Assembly (NCBI GenBank): GCA_019454045.1
Contig: SKCR01047714.1
Location: 1-64,000, forward strand
DNA length: 64,000 nucleotides
Direction of reading: 5' to 3'
From: Zanthoxylum bungeanum
Lineage: Eukaryota; Streptophyta; Magnoliopsida; Sapindales; Rutaceae
Part shown: one piece after another, positions 46,200 to 59,274 of the stretch
How the letters are laid out: each line of letters opens with the position of its first letter
Numbering within the stretch: position 1 is the first letter of the stretch
Position numbers and translations under genes: made by a program
Notes under the pieces: generated by a model
The model's database searches: none
What the model was told of the DNA's origin: nothing
The model's input: the letters and a program-made list of their open reading frames with translations, nothing else

Positions 46200-47259
46200 G
46201 TAATTAGGCGCGTTATGCGTGATCGCCACGGCAAGCCAAATATCTTCTGTGTTGGGATGACTTGGTAACTGTGTGTATTACGAGTAAATTTTTGGTTCAA
46301 CAGTGATATCAGATCTCTGAAGTTTTAATTTTTTTTATTTTCAAAGTTCTAATTTTTTCATTTTCAAACTTCGGAGATCCAAAGCTTGATTTCAGATCTC
46401 TGAAGTTTTAATTTTTTTTTAAGTTTTTTAATTTTTTTAATTTTAATTTCGGAGGATCTCTGAATTCTTACTTAGGATATTCGAAGTTGCAAAACAAAAT
46501 TTATAAAATCAGGCATTCCCTATTTTCCAACTAAAACAGCAAATCATTTTTTGCCAACCTATTTTCTGAAGTTTCTTCACAATCTCATAAGTTTCGACAC
46601 ATTCTCCTAAGTCTAAAATTGAACAAATACCTCTAACTTTCAACACCGATAGGTCTTGGGAGAAATTAGATAGTGGAAGCGATAAATATTGGAGAGGATA
46701 TTTTTTTTAGAGCTAGTTAATGCGGGCACAACTTATGAGCAATTAGTGGAAATGTTGTACATCTGAATGCAAGAAGTCAGATGGAATACAAAGTCAGAAT
46801 GAAAAGTTTAATTTCGTCGTATTCGCGGCAATGTATAGTTATTGAAATTAGTAGTCAAAAGAACAGTGAGTGATTTTTAAATTTCCACTCAAATGTCATT
46901 CGACAGGATAGTGTGGTCGAGCTATATTTGAGTTGAGATCAAATTACTGCTAGCAATGGTCAATAATCTGGAGGTCGTTTTTCATCGAGCTGTAATATGG
47001 TAAGCAAATCAGTTCCAGTGTATATGCCAGATGAAGCTCACTGGGATAATTATACAACGGGTAGAGATAATGAAAATGTCCATGTGGTTTGCCTATGTGA
47101 GGGGTCATAATCAAGTGGTGAGTTTTCTGGAGGTAATATGGTTGGTCCTTGAGCAATAATTTGAGAAGTTCCCCTAAATATTCGACCAAATACATCTCGA
47201 AGTCTCCCTCTTATCATTTCTTCGATGGATAGCCTTCAAACAACATCGGGTGGGGGCAA
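46200..47259. other. Intergenic DNA between MBF1c and the MULE relic
   Basis: No gene is seen. 46305-46470 is a patch of direct and inverted copies of TCAGATCTCTGAAGTTTT with T runs. 46650-47250 shows short broken frames on both strands without recognisable motifs; part may be the decayed start of the MULE. Confidence 0.4.
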
Positions 47260-47633
47260 AATAAGGGTGGGTAAATGCTACTCCTCTAAACTTGAGCTGC
47301 GTAGAGACTTGGCTTTGATTGCTGTAAGGGGGCACTCTAAAACTATAGTAAGCATGTTGACGACCATAAGATTTTAAGCTCGATGTACTGAACAATCTTG
47401 GCACTAGTTTGTGCAGGCAATGAGCATTTATGTAGTTCAAAATTCGAAGTGGATTGTAATTGAGTACGTTAAGACACACACTTGCACTTCTGATGATGTT
47501 GATACCTGAGGTAGTAGTATCGGTAACCGGGTTGTTGGCAACATTATCAAAGGTAAATTTTTGGATTCCAATAGAATCGTTAAGTTAAGAGATATTATGA
47601 GTGATATTCAATCAGAGTATGTGGGTCAATTTG
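47260..47633 (+). pseudogene. MULE transposase relic, N-terminal part
   Basis: A decayed MuDR-type transposase. From about 47440 the + strand gives KWIVIEYVKTHTC, the end of the N-terminal zinc-binding region, then VKLRDIMSDIQSEYVGQ, which precedes the catalytic domain in these proteins. A frame change and stops lie upstream. The reading is cut at CAATT (47629-47633) by copia copy E and resumes in the same codon phase at 57449. Confidence 0.7.
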
Positions 47634-49685
47634 TTGGACAATTATGACCGATAGCGTCACTATTTGTACAGATCACGGTGTTGTTGTACAAATTAACTAT
47701 GTGACAAAGGAGATTGCACTCTTATCATTTGTGATTAGATCACCTAGATATATAAATGATAGAAGGTCTCTATGATTTGTTCCCGGATTGAGAATGATAT
47801 GAGACAGTATCAATCCACGAAGGATAAATCATTAAATATCCCTAGTCAGAGCATTATCGAGATTGGACATCGATGAATGCGTAAAAGACTAGTATTACAC
47901 TTGTGCGAGTTGTGAGGGCACAACGGCATAGTTCTCATATATTTGGGTATTGGATACTAATGCAAGTGTAATAGGAGGTTGTGTTTCACCGATGGTACGG
48001 GAAACAGCTTCGCTCTGGATAAGACCTCTCGGAATTCCATTGGTAGTATGACTATGTGTCTATGGAAATCCGAAATCAGGGTAGGTGTATTTGGTCTTAA
48101 CCTGAGACTTGCACCGCTAATACTTGCGACAATCAATATACTTTGGTTGAGGTCGTCCAGGGCTTTAACCGGTTCTGTGTACGCCAATACTGGGTATATT
48201 GAGAATCGTAGTGTGTTGGGTGTGATGTCAAGACGGAAGTGTCACTCCAGTCATATGGAGTTGATGATCGCGCATGGATACAAAACTGGTTCTCTAAATA
48301 AGGTTGCAACCGTCGGGATAATATGACTTGGTCATGATTATCCGATTTTAAAGAGACTAGTTGCTCGTTATCCGATATATGCTTCGTACGGGGCAGACAC
48401 TGTACCAGCCCCATGCCTCGCATGTGATCATCTGATACTGGACAGAAATACGCAATACTACGTATACTACGCCTGATACAGATCCTTTATTCCTGTAAGG
48501 ATATTTCCAGAGAATTGGGTAGGCATGGCGCTTTGCTAGAGGCCAACCTTGTCTTGTAAATCGGTATAAACGTAGTACGATGTACTTACATGTTCGGATA
48601 GTCCGACGACCGAATTTACTGCCAACATATCCGGGGATCTCACGGGTCGCTTCCCAAAGATTCACCGATGACGTATGACTCGCACTTTTATTAATTTGGG
48701 ATTAATTAGATGAGAGAGAAAATTAATCTGGGATTAATTGCGGAGATATTTTATCTGGGATAAAATATCATTTAGAGAGAGAACGATTAATTTGGAATTA
48801 ATCGATAAATTAATATATTCGATATATTAAACGAAATTATATTTCGATGCGGAATTGAAATTAGATTTTAATTCGGGCGAACGAATTAATTTAGAATTAA
48901 TTCGTTAGCGACGTGAATAGTGATTTCGCTAGGCGTAATCATTTAATTACGACGCAACGGAAAATTCGTTAATTAAGAATTAGCGAACCCGAGCCCGGGA
49001 TTATTTGCGAGCGCATTCGCATTTCGAATTCGAATGCGGGACGCAAGTCAAATCAAGCGTCAAATCGCTAGTTGCATCAATCGTCAAATCATTAGTCACT
49101 TTGAGTGATGTGACAACTTGTCACTTGATAAGATGGATTAATGGATTGAGTGATGTGAGTGGTTGATAGCATTTAATGCTATTTTGGAGCCAAATTTGTG
49201 TTGACTTTTTGAAAGCCATTACACAAATTTTGGTATATGTATTTATTTGATTTTGGAAATAATTTTAATAACAACTCTCACAACTTTTCTCTCTCTTCAA
49301 TGTCTCTTCATCCTCTCGCCCAAGAGGGCTTTTCTTGTTCTGTTTTGTTGCTGAAAAACGTGAGCAGTGAAAGGGAAGCAAGTGTGATTTTATGGCAAAA
49401 TCGAGAGTGCTAGCACACTCCGGGATCATGCGAAGGTGATAGGGAAGTCCACCCATGAGCCGAGAACCATTCGACGAAGCTTGGAGTTTGACCAGGGAAT
49501 CCAAAAGCCCGAAACCAGGGAGCACTGGCAGTGAACTGCCGAGCAGTCCAAGAGCAAGCAGAAACGTTTTTGTTGCCTCCCGCGTCGCTCAACCGATCGA
49601 TGTAAGTATTACGCGACTTCCTCGAATGTATTCACACATGTTCATGCTTGATTTATGATCCTTGGGACCTAGATAATCTCCAACA
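47634..49685 (+). mobile_element. Copia copy E, 5' LTR
   Basis: TGTTGGACAA to CTCCAACA, 2052 bp. Target duplication CAATT at 47629-47633 matches 57449-57453. It holds the palindromic TTAATCTGGGATTAAT block at about 48690-48810. It is highly similar to the 3' LTR at 55427-57448 and, in reverse orientation, to those of copy C. Confidence 0.92.
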
Positions 49686-49686
49686 A

Positions 49687-49698
49687 TGGTATCATAGC
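49687..49698 (+). other. Primer-binding site, copy E
   Basis: TGGTATCATAGC, one base after the LTR; a single change from TGGTATCAGAGC. It shows that copy E reads on +. Confidence 0.88.
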
Positions 49699-52600
49699 TT
49701 GGTTAAAAGCATGAAAATTATTTAGGGCTTAAAATTGGGCAAACTTGATTTTGATAATGATTAAGGAAATTGGATGGATTAGTATGCTTAAATGTGTTTG
49801 AATTAGGATTGATTGGATCAATTTGTTGAAATTGTGTTTGGAACAAATTTCCCCAATTTTTTGGTGTTGGCCGAAAATGTGATGCCCTAAAATGTCTTGG
49901 GATTTTTGATTTTTGACAATTGGATGTGTTGGAAATCATTCGGGAATATGATTTAATGTCGATTGTGGAATTTAATTGGATTGAAACCGAATCGGACAAA
50001 ATTCCCCAAATTGCCGAGAGCATAAGAGCATGTAATTGGGTTTGATTTTTGTTAAAATGTGTTGGACATGTTTTAATGTTGATGGCATGATTAATTAGTA
50101 CTAATTTGGTGTTTTGGAAATATGATTTGGGTGATTAATTATGTTAATACACTTTAGTTTAATTAAACATTAAATTTGGAATTTTTGTGTTTGATTAAAT
50201 GGGCCTTAAATTGGATTTGGAATTGGTGTGTTGTAAATGGGCTTATTGGGCTTTGTTGTACAAATTTGGGTTTATGCAAAATTGGTTGGATCCAATTGGG
50301 CCCAAAACCGCATCCATAAAGCCCAAATGCGACAAATTGACCTTTAAAGTTTAATTGGGCCTAATGGGCCAAGATTGATTTCTAGGCTTATGGGGTAACT
50401 CCCGGATTGGATTTTGGTTATTCGGTTTGACCCGAGTTGACCAAAAGTCCACGCCTTAAGAAATTAATTAAAAGCCCATTGGACTTTAATTAAATTAACG
50501 TTGGACGTTAATCGGGCTTTGAGACCTGAAGCGATTAAATTTGGAATTTAAGTCGTAAAAAGTTCATTAATAAAGTGTAGTATTTAATTTGGAATTAAAT
50601 AAGTGAATTAGAATTAAATACAAATTGAATTGGATTTATTGTGTAGTTTAATTTAATTCATGAATTCGTACTTTGAGTACTTATTCGCAAAAACGAGTTT
50701 GACTCGAGAGCAAAATCAAATCGTTGTTTGAACATTGGATGATCACTAATTATCAGATTAATTAATTTGATTAGATTGATTGATAATTGCTTGTGTGAAT
50801 ACATGGTTGCGATGCATGAATAATGTATATCGGATGGATATTAGATGGGTGAGGCAATTTTAGAATTTGTAATAAATTTGGAATTTATTAATTGGACCTG
50901 CGTGTCCAGCCTTATTACCTCCTTATTCTTTGTATTCTCTTCTCACCTATTCCCCTCAATGTAAATGAGGTTTCTTTAGAAGTGTAGTGTAACGGGTAGA
51001 AGTATACATGTGCTAGCGGGAGAGAGAAATGGAGAGATTTGATCTAGGATCAATGTGTAAAGTATCCATCCGCCTATCATTATTATTTTTCATATGCGCT
51101 TTATTATGTATTTAGAATGCATGTTTAAGGGTGTATGATGATGAGACCTTAACAAAGATAATAAATTGGTTGTCAATTTGCACATGAAAAACCCTCGCAA
51201 AATATTTAGCGTTTTTCCTTCCATTGAGTGATTCTCACTCAAGATCCGAGACTGGCATTGGCTTGTTGGCCAAAGTCAAGGCCTTTGTCCGTCGAGGATG
51301 TGTTTGAATCACGAGAGCTTTGTTCCATGTCAGTGTCTTGTCCAAGTTGTGGTTTGTTGGCCAAAGTCAAGACCACTTCTTGTCCATCAACATTGATTAC
51401 GAAGCTTTCCATGGTCAATGGGTCGCGCTTGAATGGGATCACTAAGTTTGTTGTGCCAAAGCCAAGGCTTAGTTGATTCAGAGGAAAAAGGTTAGGTAAT
51501 ACATTAGATGTATTGGCATATATAAGATATATGTTTCGGACTTGGATGTCCCCCTACCGGTTCTAGGAATTGGATTGGATCCAATCGATCTTAGAGATCT
51601 ACCTAGTTAATTATCATACAATTTGTTGGCCAAAGTCAAGATTGTGTGATATTTAACGGGATCCTAGCCCACTAGGAAACACGGTTTCCCGAGTACTCGA
51701 CAGAGGGTTAGAGGCTCGCCGAAAAATAATGGGAGGCAAGAATTGAATTTGCAATATTCGTTTAATTACTTGCCATACGCGCTCATTCAAATATCATTCG
51801 TCAATTAAATGTTAGTTGGACTAATATTTATATTGTTGTTTCAATTAACAGTTGGACTGTATTATAGTTGATTATATAATTGGATTATAGTAATCAATAA
51901 ATTTGAATTAATTAATTTCAATTAATAGTTGATTTTATAGTTGGACTATAGTAATCAATATAATTGAGGTTAATTGATTTAAATTATATTTGATTGAATA
52001 GTTGGACTATAATAATCATTATAATATATAGTACCACAAATCGTTGATTAAATAGTTGGACTATTAAAATCAAGATAAAAATGAAAGATTGACATTTAAA
52101 ACATAATCCTAGGGAAAATATATTTAAATGGTTTAATTTTCAAATTGGGAATAAAATTTCAGGATGATCCTGGAAAATAATAAGTTACTTTATTTGATAA
52201 AATAACATATTAGGCCTAAGCCCGGAGTTAAGCAAATAGTCGAGCATAATCTTGGAAGATTCATGTAATGATAACTTAAATGCTTAATACATTAAGCTTG
52301 TCGCAGTAGACTCCTTAATTCTGAATCAGAACTAAGGATTAGATCCTTAAAGTATGATAATGAAATTGAAGGATCTTCATAAATCTATCTTTAGATTTTA
52401 GAAGTACTAAATTGCAATGAATAACTCTTGGAGAATTAATGACTATTCTCAAGGAGACAAAGTCAAATTTGCAATTTGGCAAGTAGCGCAAGGCGCACCT
52501 TACTTCGATATTCTAGAAACCCGAGGCTTGGCCAAAGGCTTGTGGAATGTGGAAAAGGGCAAAGGCAAAATCATTATAATCTTCTGGGAAGATAAAAGAC

Positions 52601-55426
52601 ATATCCCAAAATGTCTGCCTAAATGTGGCAAACGGGATCGCGGAAGCGTGACTGCCGTTTGGATAAAGCAGATATGAAGGAATTGAAGACGGGGTAAGGC
52701 TCTGACTTCAAATATGTTTGTCATAATTATGTTCACTATTAGTATGAAATTGGATTTTAAATACTAAGTGTGGTAATAAATATATACTGATGTTCAAAAT
52801 CCGTATGAGCAGGATTAGGAAACTGTTATAATGTAACTAGTTTGACTAGAAACATTATCTTATATCAGTGTTTAACCCACTGTGGGTTACCTTTATATTC
52901 TAGAACACTAAAGTGTTTTATTATATAAAGATGATATTGAGATAAACACATTAGATGTGAATAACAGAATTTATATTTTGATATAAATAAATCTCAAACG
53001 TATATAATGACAAACAAACAGCTCAAACTGATTTGATCAGATGAAAACATATTGTGGCGTTGTTGTCTGGGACACAATTAAACCAGACTCGTATATCCAC
53101 ACTTTTGAAAGTGGGTACTCGGACTAATTTGATTCTATTCAAATAAAGTCTACGAATCTAGTTTATTGGGCAATGTGCCTAAAACACTATTTACTTGGTA
53201 AAAGTGTAAATGCCACTGATCTGTTAGCCCTAGTTCATAGTGAAGCAAGTGGGCCCATGTCTAGCTAGGCTAGATGTGGATATGAATATTTCGTGACCTT
53301 TACGGATGTGGCATTGCGTTATGGTTATGTGTTTCTTTTGAAGAACACAAATCGGAAACTTTTACAGTTTCGACACAAAATAGACAAACAGATCGGCTAA
53401 AGTATTAAACTGTCGCGGTAAGAACCGTAATGAAAAATACTTAAGCAATAAGTTTCTAATATACTTGAAAGAGTAATAGTATTCTTCAAAGAGGACTCCT
53501 CCCGGAACACGTCAAGTTGACGTGGTGTGTCCGAACAGGATAATCGAATTTTGTTGGACATGATAAGGTTAATCACGAGTCGCTCTGAGCTACCATTTCC
53601 TTCAATGGATACGGCATTAAACAGTGCAGAACTTATTTAGAATAAGGTTCCATAAAATCTGTTTGACACATATTTCATATTAGATTGAACGGGAAAGAAA
53701 CCGGGTTTCTCATTCCTGTAAATTTGGGAATGCTAGGCATATGTGTTGGATGATACCAAAACTAAACCCCAAATTGGATTAATGTCAATTGTAGGTTATC
53801 CTAGGGAAACCATAAGTATTGTACTTATACGTCTCATAAGAGAACAATTAGATTGTTGCTCGCCATGTGGTTTTCCTAAGAGGAATACCTATATGCAGTG
53901 GTAAGTGGGAGGATAGTTAAAACTCGATGAAAATCAGAGTAATACTATTCCTGGCACCTATTCCTTAATGGAACACAAATAGTTCATCAAGGATGAAACT
54001 ATTACCATTAATCTTTGAATAAACAAGAACCACGTATGTCGGAGAGAGTCGGAAAATAACCTGGGGTATGGGTTTCCGATCTCACCTCATAAAGATGTTT
54101 ATCTTATTGAGGAATACCAACTGACTACGTATGAGGAAGTGATACAAGGTATCAACTCCCTATTATGACAAAGTGTCATGAGTCCGAAATGAATTCCATG
54201 TATATCAACTTAGTTTGGATACTAGTTGATGTACCGCAAGGCATTGTGCCTATTGGTACTTTATAAGTCTTCAAGGAAGACATACATGGATGGCAACATA
54301 CCAACGTATAAAGCTAGGCTTTTAGCGGAAAGGTATCTTTATCAACATTGTGTTGATTACGATTCAACCTTTTACATGTTGCCACGGTTAATCCATTTGG
54401 ATAATGCTTGCTAAAGCTGCATGTTTCATTTATGAAATATGTCAGCTTAACGGGAAAATCGATTTCCTGAAAAGGAAACCTTTTGGAGGATGTTTACAAC
54501 ATCCTGTCGGTTTTGTCATACTAAAACTAGCAAACAAGGTTTGCAAGTTATTCAATCCATGTTTGGATTGAAGCAAGCATAGGTTCTTGGAATTATCGTT
54601 TTGATATAATCATAATGGAGTATGATTTAATTCAAAATGAAAATGATTCTTGTGTATATAAGAGGGTTAGTGGGAGCGCACTGACAGTGGATGTCTTATA
54701 AAAAATAATGATAATATGTCATTTCTTGGAAATGATATTCCCATAATAATAATCGGTGAAAGCTAGGCTTTCGAGAAAAACTCTCCGAGAACTCGTACAT
54801 TGAAAAATGTACTCGACCTGGTGTCTCATACGCTTTGAGCATATGGAGTCACAATCAGGCCAATCCTTGTGATAGTCACTGGATTGATGTTAAGAACATC
54901 CGTTAGTATCTTAGAGATCTAAAGATGTTGTCTTAATCTATGGAGATGGAGAACTTGAAGTGACTGGGATCACTGTAGCAAGTTTCCTAAACCAATAAAA
55001 TGACTAAAAGTCACAAACGGTACAATACAGTTTGAATAACGGAAGAGTGAGCTGGAAATCTTCCAAGTAAGATATTGTTACCGTATGAACAAAAAATGCG
55101 GGTTATTGCTGCAGCTGAGGCGGCAATAGAAGCCTTCTGGGTCGATAATAAATCTAATTAGATTAGATATAATTCTGTTAGCAGCTGAGCTAGGCTTGAG
55201 CACAGGCTAAAGAATTAGTGGTCTCATCAACGATCCAAATACATACTTCGATAATTCATCTGATTCGTTCGGATCATACATCGTGGCGATGTGATGATCA
55301 TATAAATCGCATCAGACGATAATCATGCAAATTCGCTGACGAAAGTATTTCTCAGCAGTTTGAGCCAACCGTACATAGTTCGAGTGTCAAGCACTCGAGT
55401 GACTGGCTATAGGCCAAGTGGGACAT
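49699..55426 (+). mobile_element. Copia copy E, internal region (pol pseudogene)
   Basis: A leader of about 1.5 kb, then the three-motif block (51263-51640), AT-rich repeats (51850-52020) and decayed pol. The integrase zone is at 53040-53600: GPMSS, then TAG at 53266-53268, then ARCGYEYFVTFTDVALRYGY. Further on, a segment reads LLDMIRL...SELPFPSMDTALN, reverse-transcriptase remains (NSMYINLVWILVDVPQG; YKARLLAERYLYQ) lie near 54190-54400, and RNase H remains (IAAAEAAIEAFWVDN) near 55095-55330. The polypurine tract AAGTGGGACA is at about 55416-55425. Frameshifts and stops are many, and there is no recognisable gag. Confidence 0.8.
51263..51640 (+). repeat. Three spaced copies of an 18 bp motif (copy E)
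   Basis: TTGTTGGCCAAAGTCAAG at 51263-51280, 51354-51371 and 51623-51640; start-to-start spacings are 91 and 269 bp, identical to copy C in reverse. A short open frame, 51228-51476, covers the first two and closely matches the one in copy C (17143-17394), both ending PKPRLS. Confidence 0.85.
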
Positions 55427-57448
55427 TGTTGGACAATTATGACCCATAGCGTCACTATTTGAACAATCAAGGTGTTGTTGTACAAATTAACTATGTGACA
55501 AAGGAGATTGCACTCTTATCATTTGTGATTAGATCACCTAGATATATAAATGATAGAGGTCCCTTTTATTTGTTCCTGGATTGAGAATGATATGAGACAG
55601 TATCAATTCACGAAGGATAAATCATTAAATATCCCTAGTCAGAGCATTATCGAGATTGGACATCGATGAATGCGTAAAATACTAGTATTACACTTGTACG
55701 AGTTGTGAGGGCACAACGTCATAGTTCTCATATATTTGGGTATATGATACTCATGCAAGTGTAATAGGAGGTTGTGTTTCACCGATGGTACGGGAAACAG
55801 CTTCGCTCTGGATAAGACCCCTCGAAATTCCATTGGTAGTATGAATACGTGTCTATGGAAATCCGAAATCAGGGTAGATGTATTTGGTCTTAACCTGAGA
55901 CTTGCACCGCTAATACTTGCGACAATCAATATACTTTGGTTGAGGTCGTCCAGGGCTTTAACTGGTTCTGTGTACGCCAATACTGGGTATATTGAGAATC
56001 GTAGTGTGTTGGGTGTGATGTCAAGACAGAAGTGTCACTCCAGTCATATGGAGTTGATGATCGTGCAGGGATACAGAACTGGTTCTCTAAATAAGGTTGC
56101 AACTGTCAGGATAATATGACTTGGTCATGATTATCCGATTTTAAAGAGACTAGTTGCTCGTTATCCGATATATGCTTCGTATGAGGCAGACATTATACCA
56201 GCCCCATGCCTCGCATGTGATCATCCGATACTGGACAGAAATACGCAATACTACTTATACTACGCTTGATACAGATCCTTTATTCCTGTAAGGATATTTC
56301 GGGAGAATTGGGTAGGCATGGCGCTTTGCTAGAGGCCAATCTAGTCTTGTAAATCGGTATAAACGTAGTACGAGGTACTTACGTGTTCGGATAGTCCGAC
56401 GACCGAATTTACTGCCAACATATCCGGGGATCTCATGGGTTGCTTCCCAAAGATTCACCAATGACATATGACTCGCACTTTTATTAATCTGGGATTAATT
56501 AGATAAGAGAGAAAATTAATCTGGGATTAATTGCGGAGTTATTTTATCTGGGATAAAATATCATTTAAGAGAGAGAACAATTAATTTGGAATTAATCGAT
56601 AAGTTAATATATTCGATATATTAAACGAAATTAGATTTCGACCGAAATTGAAATTAGATTTTAATTCGGACGAACGAATTAATTTAGAATTAATTCGTTA
56701 GCGACGTGAATAGTAATTTCACTAGGCGTAATCATTTAATTACGACGCAACGAAAAATTCGTTAATTTGGAATTAGCGAACCCGAGCCGGGATTATTTGC
56801 GAGCGCATTCGCATTTCGAATTCGAATGCGGCACGTAAGTCAAATCAAGCGTCAAATCATTAGTCACTTTGAGTGATGTGACAACTTGTCACTTGATAAG
56901 ATGGATTGATGGATTGAGTGATGTGAGTGGTTGATAGCATTTAATACTATTTTGGAGCCAAATTTGTGTTGACTTTTTGAAAGCCATTACACAAATTGGT
57001 ATATGTATTTATTTGATTTTGGAAATCATTTTAATAACAAATCTCACAAACTCTCTCTCTCTCCAATTTCTCTTCATCCTCTCGCCCAAGAGGGCTTTTC
57101 TTATTCTGTTTTCTACTGAAAAACGTGAGCAGTGAAAGGGAAGCAAGTGTGATTTTGTGGCAAAATCGAGAGTGCTAGCACACTCCGGGATCATGCGAAG
57201 GAGATAGGGAAGTCCACCCATGAGTCGGGAACCATTCGACGAAGCTTGGAGCTTGACGAAGGAATCTAAAAGCCCGAAACCAGTGAGCACTGGCACTGAA
57301 CTGCCGAACTGTCTTAGAGCAAGCAGAAATTTTTGTTTCCTCCCGCGTCGCTCAACCGATCGATGTAAGTATTTCGTGACTTCCTCGAATGTATTCACAC
57401 ATGTTCATGCTTGATTTATGATCCTTGGGACCTCGATAATCTCCAACA
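55427..57448 (+). mobile_element. Copia copy E, 3' LTR
   Basis: TGTTGGACAA to CTCCAACA, 2022 bp, followed by the duplication CAATT (57449-57453). With 47634-55426 it makes a complete 9.8 kb element. Confidence 0.92.
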
Positions 57449-57900
57449 CAATTATCGTACAATCAAACTTGGAGGTTGAGAGAGTTTGCAATGTAAGCTG
57501 TTCGAGGTTTTGTAGAAAAGGTATATGCATTCTTGTCATTATATACTCATGTGCTGCAGGGTACTAATATGGGGATAGTGACTCATTTGCATACAAATGA
57601 GCAAGGTTAGTTTATTTATTATTTTGTGGCAATGGGTTAAAATATTTATGGGTTTTAATCATCGATCAAACCGGTAAGAGCAATTGATGGAACATTTTTG
57701 AAAGGCAAGTATAGGGGATCAATGTTTGTTGTTGCTGCCAATGATGGAAATAACCAGATATATCCATTGGCATTTGGTATTATGGACTCCGAAAATGATC
57801 AGTCATGTATTTGGTTTATGACCAAAATCCGTGGTTGCATCTGAGAGGTGCCAGATCTATTTTTCATTGCTGATCGACATGACAGTTGTAGGAGAGAAAA
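57449..57900 (+). pseudogene. MULE transposase relic, catalytic part
   Basis: It resumes the transposase interrupted at 47633: QLSYNQTWRLREFAM, then stops and a gap, then VIDGTFLKGKYRGSMFVVAA, NNQIYPLAFGIMD and ENDQSCIWFM at 57680-57830. The DGTFLKG Asp is the first acid of the MULE catalytic triad. A TGA follows soon after (CI-stop-EVPDL), and the match ends near 57890 (ADRHDS). The C-terminal zinc knuckle and the terminal repeats are not found. Confidence 0.8.
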
Positions 57901-59274
57901 AGGATTTCCCGCTATTCTTATGACGTCAGTGATCACGACACTGTTGAACTTCACAGCTCGTAAAGAGTACAATTAGCCTATGAGGGACTAATCGGAGAAT
58001 GAAGAAGTCGCTACCCAGTATAAGATATTATAAATGATTTAAGACCGCACTACACCTCTTTCAAGGTCGACCTTAAACCCGTTTGAGTTCAGAATCGTCC
58101 CTTACTAATGGCAGTATAATATCAAGGTTCAAAAAGAGATATCATACCTTATAATGCAAATATCATGCAAAGTAATTCAAAAAACTCAAAAGCACAAATA
58201 TAACTTTAAAACAAAATATAATGTCTAGAGAGCAGTATTATAGCAATAAAAGAACTAACGAAATTAACTATGGCTGGCCGAACATGGGAATGGCCGGCCG
58301 GATGTGTCATTTTAGATGTGTGTCTGGCCAGCCTTACAGGAAGTCTGGCCGGATGTACAGTGCAATCCAGAATCATAGAAATACATGCAATGATAATAAG
58401 AAGATAAAGAACCGAAAGGAAAACATGTCAGCTGGATAATTAACAAATATATAGACCAAGTTGTGCCAAAGAACATGTGCAAGAACAAACAAAATCGACA
58501 GTCATCTTTTCCTTGTTACGTGGAGTTGTATCCCTAGTACAGACCGCACTACCGTCTATTCGGATTCAACTGTGGAATTTACGTATGGGTTTCCATCCTA
58601 TATACCATAGGAAAGCATGCTGCCAAATGTAGCCTATGTATGGACGAAGTTAATATATGACCAGTGTATGTGCGGCCGGATGTGGAGGTGTATCCGGTCG
58701 GAGATACTGTGTCAAAATAATAAAAGCGAAATTAAGTGATAAGGGCTCTCAGGTCATACCTTAGATATATCTCGGCTCCGAGAACACGTTTGATAGTCTT
58801 GGTTGATTATTGATTTTATCTACTAGAGAGAGATTCAATAGGTTTTTTAGGTCTTTGTTTTGCTGTTGGGTGAGCGCGTTTCACTTTTTTATAAACCCGG
58901 TCATTTTCTTACCACAAAAGTGTTAGGGTTGGTCCTCAGAGTGTCAATCCGGATCGTATTTATGTCTGATTCATAAATACGAACAATTTTTTTTTCATAA
59001 TATTACTTATTTTAATGGTAGCACCTCTTGTATTTTATATACATATTCGATCTAATTACAATTAGATATATAATTATGATTAGATTGAAACTAAATATGA
59101 TTTAGTGATACGTGTATATTAGACAAAGATCCTAGGATTTACAACGTAGTGCGCAGTTACAACGTAGTTTGTAATTGACATTGGGAAGCGTCACTATAAG
59201 TTGTATATCCTTAAATAAAGTTTCTGGTCAAGATTTACTAACACGGGTTGGTTAGTAAAATCCCCTGAGACCAG
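57901..59274. other. Unclassified intergenic or repetitive DNA
   Basis: No gene is recognised. 58265-58350 and 58670-58705 are rich in TGGCCGG/CCGGCC words, unlike the surrounding AT-rich DNA. The short frame at 58221-58439 has no known similarity. The abrupt end of the MULE match at its left suggests another insertion or deletion, but I could not define termini. Confidence 0.35.
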
